A DNA stretch of 20,736 nt from Firmicutes bacterium CAG:552. Its GTDB lineage: Bacteria; Bacillota; Clostridia; Christensenellales; Pumilibacteraceae. Under the pieces are notes generated by a model, which saw nothing but the letters and a program-made list of their open reading frames with translations, searched no databases and was not told where the DNA came from. The translations under genes and the position numbers were made by a program. Numbering within the stretch: the first letter of the stretch is position 1; each line of letters begins with the position of its first letter. The stretch is taken from positions 8,409 through 29,144 of the forward strand of contig FR884046.1 in NCBI GenBank assembly GCA_000435495.1, written 5' to 3'. Shown piece after piece: positions 15,201-20,736 of this stretch.

Positions 15201-18200
15201 CGGTAAATACAACTGTTTTTATAGAGCTGCAACCTTCGAATGCGCTTTCGCCTATACCGGTAACCTGCTGGGTGGTATTGTTTGCATACGGCTCGTTGCG
15301 AACGGTCGAAGGAATAGTAATCTCTTCGAGACTGCTGCAATTCATAAAGGCTTTCGTTCCGATTAGAAGCACGCCTTCCTTAAGTTCGATCTTTTTGAGC
15401 TTACTGCAACCGGAGAACATAAAGTTGGTAACTTTATTTCCGCCGAATACGACTTCTTCGAGGCTGGAGCAGTTCTGGAACATGTTATTACCGAGAGAAA
15501 CTACGCTCGTAGGAATTACGATACGCTTAAGAGCCGAACATCCGTTGAATGCGCTGCCGTCGATAGCGGTTACACCGTTAGGAATAACTACTTCTTCGAG
15601 CTTAGTACAGCTACGGAATGCGCCGCTGCCTATCTTAGTAAGCGTGGAGGGAAGTATAACCTTAGTAACGCCGGTATTTCCGTTAAACGTATTTTGCGGC
15701 AATTCGGTTATGCCTTCGGGGATAGTTACTTCTCCGGATATCGCAGAACTAGTAAATACGCCGCTGCCGAGCGTCTTAGCGTGCTTGATAAGGGTAGACG
15801 CAGGAGTAGTCAACTTGGTACAACCGCTGAATACGGTATCACCGAAAGTCTCGATTTGGCAGCCCTCTTCGTAAATTACACTGGTAAGAGACTTACAATT
15901 ATAGAACGCCTGTTTGCCTATGGTAGTTACGCTCTTAGGAAGAGTAATGGTCGTAATCGCCGTCGAATTAAACATATTAGGCGCAACTATAGCAAATCTC
16001 GGAATAAGCTTCTTCTTGCCTTCTTCTGCGGTTTCGATAAGCTCGACTTTAGCAAGGCTTGTCGAATTACTGAACATAAATTCGCCGAGACCGTTTATGC
16101 TTACACGAGCGGGAACGGTAAAGGAGGTAAGTTTAGCAATAGCACCGACAGCGTACTTACCGAACGTAAGTTCGTTGAGCTCGTCGTTTTCTCCGAGCTG
16201 TTCGAAATTAAGTGAGGTAAGACTTCTCATTCCGTAGAACGCATAGTCGCCTATCGTAGTAACGGACGAGGGAACAGTCAACGTCTTAAGACTTGCATTG
16301 CGGCTGAATGCCGTGTTTATGTTAGATTTTAGCGGTGTACTATGATTTGTGGTCGTTCCGCCGAAGTTAACTCCGCCGATAACGGTTACGGTCGAAGGAA
16401 TAGTAAACGATTCGCCCGTCTTAGCAACCGGATAAAGGAGTAACTCTGTGGGAATATCCTTAGCAACGCCGTCGACAGTAACTGTCTTTTTGCGATACAA
16501 GACTCCGTCCTTCGCCATAAAGTCTTTGTTGCCCGCCTCGACTTCTACCTCGGTAAGTCCGTTAAATCCGCTGAGCACTCTTGCGTCGTTAGTCCTAAAA
16601 CCGGTAAAGTTTTTGGGTATAACGAGCTTAGTAATTGTAGTATTATCACCGAACAAAGTATACGTCAACGTTGTTAAATAAGTATCTGCTATAGGCATAT
16701 TAAACGTAGTAATTGCCTTACAGCCAATAAATGCATAGTTATCTATTTTGGTAAGATGAACATTTTCGTCAAAAGTCAACTCCGCTAAAACGGTACAGTT
16801 TTTAAATGCGTTCTGTCCTATAAAGGTTACGCTTGCAGGTATACTAAGTTTTTTAAGTTTTTTGCAGCCTTCAAATGCGCCGCCGGTTTTATTGGAATTG
16901 TACGGGCCGCCGATAGAAGTAACTCCGTAACCTAAATCTAAGGTAGTTAACTCGGTACAACCGCTGAATGCAGAATAACCTACGGTCATTGCAGGCAAAG
17001 TCTTGCCTTCTTCTACCGTCTTAGTCGGGAAAGTTACCTCAGCAAGAGAGGTAGAGGCGGCAAATGCGTAATCGCCTATCGCATAAGTACCGTCTTCTTG
17101 GTCACAAACGCTTGCGGGTATAGTTATGGACTTAAGTTTGCTCTTGTTAAATGCGTATGCGCCAATATATACAAGTCTTTCGGGCAATTCGATAGAGGTA
17201 AGTTTAGTCATACCCGTAAATGCGCCGAAAGTATTCTTGTTATCTGCCTCAGCAATAACGAGAGGAACTTCGGTCTTATCGCTCGGAGTCTTTTCGAAAA
17301 CAACCGAGGTAATGCTTGCGCAATTAGCGAATGCGTTTGCGCAGATGGTCTTTACCGTATACGGAACAGTTACAGTGCCTACTGCTGCGGGAAGACACAT
17401 ACGCAACACTTCGGCTTCGCCGTTGTCGTTGTATTCGTAAACTACGCCGTCACTTAACTTATATTTTTCCGAAGTGGAAGTTGCGGTAGTAAGCTTCTTA
17501 CAATTATAAAAAGCATTATCCGAAATGGCAGGCATGATGGTAGTGCCTGCGCCGTAAGCCCACTTAAGATGCGAGGGGAAGTTTACGGTAGTAAGCGAGG
17601 TACATCCGTAGAACAACTTATCGGAGAACGTAATACCGAGTTCCATACCTTCTGCGCTGCTGTTATCGTTAAACTTAGCAGTGGTAAGAGCTGTACATCC
17701 TTCGAACACCGACGTTCCGAGTCCGACAATTTGCTTACTTGTACCCGTTCTCGGCTTATTAAGAACGCTTGCGGGAATCTCAATGCTCTTAAGCTTAGTA
17801 TTACCTTTAAACGCATTGGTTTCTATTGTTTCCACAGTATCGGGAATGTCTATAGTCGCAAAGCATGCGTTTGCAAATGCGGACGAGCCTATCTCAACAA
17901 GTCTGCTGGGTTCGGGATCTTTTCCCTCTTCCGCTTTGTCCACAAAAGTAACTTCGCTCAACTTCTTTGCGTTATTGAACGTCGAGGAGCCAAGCTCCAC
18001 CAATCTCGACGGTAAATGAACGGACGTAAGCGCAGTACATTGGTTAAACGACATACCTACGTTTTTATTTACCGACGGATTCCAACCTATTACCAAGTCT
18101 TCGGTACCGCCCTCTTCGAAAGTAACTTTTTCCAAACTTGCGCAGTTAGCGAATGCCGAAGTACCAACATACGTCATGGTATTAGGTATCTCTATCTCCT

Positions 18201-20185
18201 TAATTGCGGTATATGAGAACATACCTACGTTAAAGCCGGCAAGTTTTATGCCTTTTTCTACCGTTACAACGGCAAGTTTTTCACATCTGCGGAATACGTA
18301 TTGTCCAACCTCTTCGAGCGTTGCCGGAAGATAAACAGACGTTATAGACGTATATTCGAACGCCTGTTGTTCTATTACCTTAATCTTTGAGGTAGCGCTG
18401 AATTCCACACTGACAAGCGACGATACTTTGCCAAATGCGCTTGCTCCGATAGTAAGAAGGCTATCGGGGAAAGTCACGCTTGTAATTCCGGCTCCGTTAA
18501 AGGCGGACTTGCCTATATTTTCGAGAGCGCCGTCGGGAGCAAAGTTTATGGTAGTAAGCATAGTGCAATCCTTAAACGCATAATCGCCTATGGATACGAT
18601 ACCTTTTCCGATGCTTATAGAGGTTATCATACTTCCTTTAAACATCTCTTCGCCTATCGTCGCTGCTCGCTCGGGGAAAGCAAAAGTAGTAATACCTGCA
18701 TTACCGCTGAATACGCCTACGCCGAAGTTAAGCGGCTTTGTACCTTCTTCGAACTCGATTTCGACAAGTCTCGGCATATTTGCAAATGCGTAATCATCGA
18801 TTTGCTCGATATTTTTACCTATGACAACTTTCTTGATGTTTCTGTTTTCGCTAAATACGTTAGCGTGTATTCTTGTTACCGAATCTTTTGCTTTAAACAC
18901 TCCGTTTTCAAAAGTAGCAGATCTCGAATAATAGTAAAGTTCGGTATTATCCTTGCTGTAGATGGCGGTTCCGTCGGCTACGAAGTACGGGCTGCTTGCC
19001 GGTACAACGATAGAACGAATGGACTCGGTGTTGTTGATTACCTCGGCAGGGAACTCGGACATCGTGGAAGGAAGAACTATTTCGGTAAGTTTCATACAAC
19101 CTGCGAAAGCGTCCTTACTTACAGTCATAGAGATAACGCCTTCGGCAAATTCCACGGAAGTAAGTTCACGGCACTCTCTGAACGCTTCGGACATTACTTC
19201 CTGAACGGAAACGGGCAGAACGAGTCTGCGCAAACCGTTAGCCTTTTCGAAAGCAGCTGCGCCGATAACAGTTACGAGAGAATCGTCCTCAAACACCAAT
19301 TCGCTTATATTGTAACAGCTCGAGAACGCCAATTTGCCTATAGTTACGGGTTGAGCTTCGGGGCTGCCGTTAAACTTAACTCTGGATATCCTTGAGCAGT
19401 TTACGAATGCGCTTTCGCCTATATCGGTAACCGAATACGGGAAAGTTACGGAAGTAAGTCGGTCGCAGTTTTTAAATGCTTCTTTAGCAATCGATATTAC
19501 TCCGGTCGGAATGGTGATAGCACCGCTCTTTCCGTTAGGACAATAAATAATTTCGTCGCCGCTCGCATTCGTTACAATACCGTTTTTGCTGCTGTACTTA
19601 GCATTACCCTTAGCAATGTTGACATTTTCGAGAGAAATACATCCGGTAAAGATAGTCGACTCGAAATTTTGAAGTCTAGCAGGCAAAGTAACGTTTTTAA
19701 GAACTTTACAACTCTGGAACGCATACTTGGATATCTGCAAATCAATTGCAACGTCGCCCGATTCGGGTTCCGCAAAGTTTACGGTATTTAAAGACTCACA
19801 TCCGTAGAATGCGGACTGACCGATAAAACCTACGGAAGAAGGGATTACTACTTCGGTAAGCGATTTTACATTATAAAATACTTTGGATACTATACGTACG
19901 GTACCCGGGAGTATTTCGTATTCGCCTACCCTTGCGTACGGATAATAAGATATTTCCTTACCTGCTATATCGTCAGTGTAAAGTACACCGTTATCCGAAT
20001 AATACTTGGGACCAACTGCGCCTGCGTCGTAAATATTTACAGCTTCGATTTTTCTGCTCGAATCGAAAGCCGCACTTACGAGCGAAGTAACGGTGTTAGG
20101 AATGTTAACCTCGACGAGGTTAGTGCAAAGTGAAAACGCTTTTGCCGCAACAACCGTTACAGCTGCGTTTTTGTAAGTAGCGGGA
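12223..20185 (-). repeat. LRR_5 repeat array of the giant surface protein
   Basis: The coding repeat has a period of roughly 70-85 bases. Short near-identical DNA segments recur, above all around the codons for (N)AFxxCx and IG(D/E)xAF. Examples are a 20-base identity at 15237-15256 and 19404-19423, of which 19 bases recur at 14392-14410. This is a degenerate protein-coding array, not a tandem satellite. Confidence 0.85.
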
Positions 20186-20736
20186 ACGGTGACCGTGGTA
20201 AAGAGTCCGATATCCGGTCCCTTGGAAACCTGATACGTGCCGTCCTGAAGCAAAGTAAACTCTAATACGTTATTTGAGAAATGAGCGTATACTCTGTCTG
20301 TACCGGGGTACAACCAAAGCGCATCAGGATTACCTTCGCTTGCGATGGATTTACCTTCGCTGTCGGTAAGCTGAACGCCACCGTTTGCCGCCGTAAACCA
20401 GCCTACAAACATTCCGGCATCGTCTGTGCTGACAGCTACACCGAAATCATACGGTTGACCGTAAACTGCGGTAACTTCCGTCTCATCATCTCCGTTAACC
20501 TTCGTTATGGTATAAGTCTTTGCTTTCCAACCGCCGTACAATACCATGTCACGGGTTTCGGAATATACGACTTCTTCGTATCTTGCGCCGTTTGACTCTG
20601 CTCCGCCATAGGTGTTGTACCATCCGTCAAAGTCGTAACCGAGATTTTCGGGAACGGGCAAATTAACCTTGTCGCCTATAGCTACATAAATCGAACCGGT
20701 GGTATGAGCGTCGTTACGAGCGTCGAATCTTACCAT
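12223..20736 (-). CDS. Giant BspA-like LRR_5 surface protein (5' end missing)
   Basis: At least 2837 residues are present and the frame runs off the right edge. The Met at 20736 sits in the middle of an InlB-type repeat and is not taken as the real start, so the signal peptide and N-terminus are missing. The first ~180 residues are InlB B-like repeats (GYDFDGWY core, later FVGWF). From about residue 185 to the end run LRR_5 repeats of about 23-28 residues with the core IGxxAFxxCxxLxxVxxPxxV. Dividing length by period suggests about one hundred. Seven short modules of the type DGVxY...YP...P..V interrupt the array, near residues 250, 385, 585, 1095, 1407, 1964 and 2459. The C-terminus is the usual LRR_5 cap (GRSSASADWVPGWN...AKIVYEEA). 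It shows no membrane segment, LPXTG motif, dockerin or SLH domain. The likely role is adhesion or binding at the surface. The ligand is unknown. Confidence 0.93.
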   Translation of the reverse strand: MVRFDARNDAHTTGSIYVAIGDKVNLPVPENLGYDFDGWYNTYGGAESNGARYEEVVYSETRDMVLYGGWKAKTYTITKVNGDDETEVTAVYGQPYDFGVAVSTDDAGMFVGWFTAANGGVQLTDSEGKSIASEGNPDALWLYPGTDRVYAHFSNNVLEFTLLQDGTYQVSKGPDIGLFTTVTVPATYKNAAVTVVAAKAFSLCTNLVEVNIPNTVTSLVSAAFDSSRKIEAVNIYDAGAVGPKYYSDNGVLYTDDIAGKEISYYPYARVGEYEILPGTVRIVSKVFYNVKSLTEVVIPSSVGFIGQSAFYGCESLNTVNFAEPESGDVAIDLQISKYAFQSCKVLKNVTLPARLQNFESTIFTGCISLENVNIAKGNAKYSSKNGIVTNASGDEIIYCPNGKSGAITIPTGVISIAKEAFKNCDRLTSVTFPYSVTDIGESAFVNCSRISRVKFNGSPEAQPVTIGKLAFSSCYNISELVFEDDSLVTVIGAAAFEKANGLRRLVLPVSVQEVMSEAFRECRELTSVEFAEGVISMTVSKDAFAGCMKLTEIVLPSTMSEFPAEVINNTESIRSIVVPASSPYFVADGTAIYSKDNTELYYYSRSATFENGVFKAKDSVTRIHANVFSENRNIKKVVIGKNIEQIDDYAFANMPRLVEIEFEEGTKPLNFGVGVFSGNAGITTFAFPERAATIGEEMFKGSMITSISIGKGIVSIGDYAFKDCTMLTTINFAPDGALENIGKSAFNGAGITSVTFPDSLLTIGASAFGKVSSLVSVEFSATSKIKVIEQQAFEYTSITSVYLPATLEEVGQYVFRRCEKLAVVTVEKGIKLAGFNVGMFSYTAIKEIEIPNTMTYVGTSAFANCASLEKVTFEEGGTEDLVIGWNPSVNKNVGMSFNQCTALTSVHLPSRLVELGSSTFNNAKKLSEVTFVDKAEEGKDPEPSRLVEIGSSAFANACFATIDIPDTVETIETNAFKGNTKLKSIEIPASVLNKPRTGTSKQIVGLGTSVFEGCTALTTAKFNDNSSAEGMELGITFSDKLFYGCTSLTTVNFPSHLKWAYGAGTTIMPAISDNAFYNCKKLTTATSTSEKYKLSDGVVYEYNDNGEAEVLRMCLPAAVGTVTVPYTVKTICANAFANCASITSVVFEKTPSDKTEVPLVIAEADNKNTFGAFTGMTKLTSIELPERLVYIGAYAFNKSKLKSITIPASVCDQEDGTYAIGDYAFAASTSLAEVTFPTKTVEEGKTLPAMTVGYSAFSGCTELTTLDLGYGVTSIGGPYNSNKTGGAFEGCKKLKKLSIPASVTFIGQNAFKNCTVLAELTFDENVHLTKIDNYAFIGCKAITTFNMPIADTYLTTLTYTLFGDNTTITKLVIPKNFTGFRTNDARVLSGFNGLTEVEVEAGNKDFMAKDGVLYRKKTVTVDGVAKDIPTELLLYPVAKTGESFTIPSTVTVIGGVNFGGTTTNHSTPLKSNINTAFSRNASLKTLTVPSSVTTIGDYAFYGMRSLTSLNFEQLGENDELNELTFGKYAVGAIAKLTSFTVPARVSINGLGEFMFSNSTSLAKVELIETAEEGKKKLIPRFAIVAPNMFNSTAITTITLPKSVTTIGKQAFYNCKSLTSVIYEEGCQIETFGDTVFSGCTKLTTPASTLIKHAKTLGSGVFTSSAISGEVTIPEGITELPQNTFNGNTGVTKVILPSTLTKIGSGAFRSCTKLEEVVIPNGVTAIDGSAFNGCSALKRIVIPTSVVSLGNNMFQNCSSLEEVVFGGNKVTNFMFSGCSKLKKIELKEGVLLIGTKAFMNCSSLEEITIPSTVRNEPYANNTTQQVTGIGESAFEGCSSIKTVVFTEGGVDGITIGTKAFYGCSSIESVVFAERLVNGTKRTGTSGNYVYVAMPAIGDQAFDNCEKLSSITNLGLVEGIGDYAFRNTAISEISIPSTLLTFGASPFMGCRLSKIELEDGNPTLSIKDGVVYDKAFTQIMIYPIAREGSVEIPSTVEELGDGVFAGSSLTSIALPEVLTSIGDNAFKNCRNLTSVVLPDSIKSIGASAFEGCAKLTDINLSDVLLETIGDNAFKNCISLNAKLPGSLTYIGAYAFYDTIIENAYIANTVGFIGESAFQDCQSLKTIEFQPLGNGLLKIEGSAFKGCTSVTSLVLPRRLRSRSVSSMSYTTYYPAIGNNAFEGCTSLTTVTAEEDYSTTLADSLYAMIGANAFKDCVNLKYFEVMGGIGDAGTVAANLSYSLLNGAIGSKAFENCTKLEEVVFPDTIVPYAYVSISDDAFNGCSSLAKINLPEDKIKKIGERAFKGTALASVRLTCGAVGSEAFADCSKLASVEIEANRANMLFGSRVFANCGSLASVSTASIRNSGTDYTISLGDRMFEDCSALSSLVFNKNEEGHTMISNIGYMAFGGCKLLTEIEIGTYTAKDGNVMVVRKTQLNGKITDVETTVVNYPTEGENAAYKEVDGVIYSSDETTIVAMTKAGVNSTLLAKANTIASGAFGGIELDTYSIPAQITTISQGAFGRAAIKKITVHSKVSSIGAEAFANSSVLNEVVFEDGISVTGTNKKMFENCTALTSVTLPFTTIGEAAFKGCTALKSVIALKANEINNYAFDGCSQLDTVEFAATVRAGDYSFRGCGFTDIDWITESTIKNDGTFADNTKLKTVNITDNKVYMLGEEAFAGCSSLETVVLPDSITMVYAGVFKDCVSLKSINLDKCKLVTLGESAFKNCRSLTKLSLESSPLNGHLTYGIINESVFEGCSSLKELILPISVIGYGKKAFKGCTSIRSFDIPISVSSIESDAFSGWTNAQTINCKGRSSASADWVPGWNRNCNAKIVYEEA

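Noticed and set aside
12511..20595. Many plus-strand ORFs and two short minus-strand ones inside the giant LRR gene
   Set aside because: The long minus frame is uninterrupted for 2837 codons with family signatures. The others mirror its codon bias.
12223..20736. CRISPR-like or satellite repeats
   Set aside because: The periodicity is that of degenerate protein-coding LRR units, with no constant repeat and unique spacers.

Overview
The window looks like chromosomal DNA from an anaerobic Bacillota (Clostridia-like) bacterium, probably host- or gut-associated. This is inferred from strong Shine-Dalgarno sites, sigma-A type promoters with 17-base spacers, AT-rich intergenic DNA, oxygen-sensitive Fe-S dehydratases, and very large BspA-type leucine-rich-repeat (LRR_5) surface proteins carrying InlB B-repeats. 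Every gene I can support is on the minus strand. The plus-strand ORFs are shadows of the real genes. I saw no tRNA, rRNA, CRISPR array, transposase or phage gene.

Layout, read left to right (against transcription): (1) 1-3960, a BspA-like LRR lipoprotein whose 3' end runs off the left edge, with its own promoter and a leader of about 85 bases; (2) 4254-7068, an operon transcribed as L-serine ammonia-lyase, threonine ammonia-lyase, RidA, with a clear promoter and a terminator; (3) 7375-8706, a monocistronic PlsC-like acyltransferase with a C-terminal zinc ribbon, with its own promoter and terminator; (4) 8940-11912, a tightly coupled operon transcribed as fumarase alpha, fumarase beta, cytidylate-kinase-like protein, UDP-glucose 4-epimerase; (5) 12223-20736, a giant LRR_5 protein of at least 2837 residues whose 5' end lies beyond the right edge, closed by a textbook terminator.

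The genes of the deaminase operon fit together functionally. Serine and threonine lyases both release reactive enamine/imine intermediates, and RidA hydrolyses such intermediates to 2-oxoacids and ammonia. The fumarase operon has 4-base ATGA overlaps at two junctions. Its promoter is placed so that the predicted transcription start coincides with the A of the first ATG, which suggests a leaderless mRNA. The two LRR genes flanking the metabolic block share the same repeat family and short near-identical DNA stretches. They probably contribute to the cell surface or to adhesion, but no partner is visible here.

I did not find a system I could call wholly new. The items most worth a second look are the probable leaderless fumarase transcript, the acyltransferase-zinc ribbon fusion, the giant LRR protein with its regularly inserted 'DGVxY' modules, and the palindrome centred on the -10 box of the lipoprotein gene.
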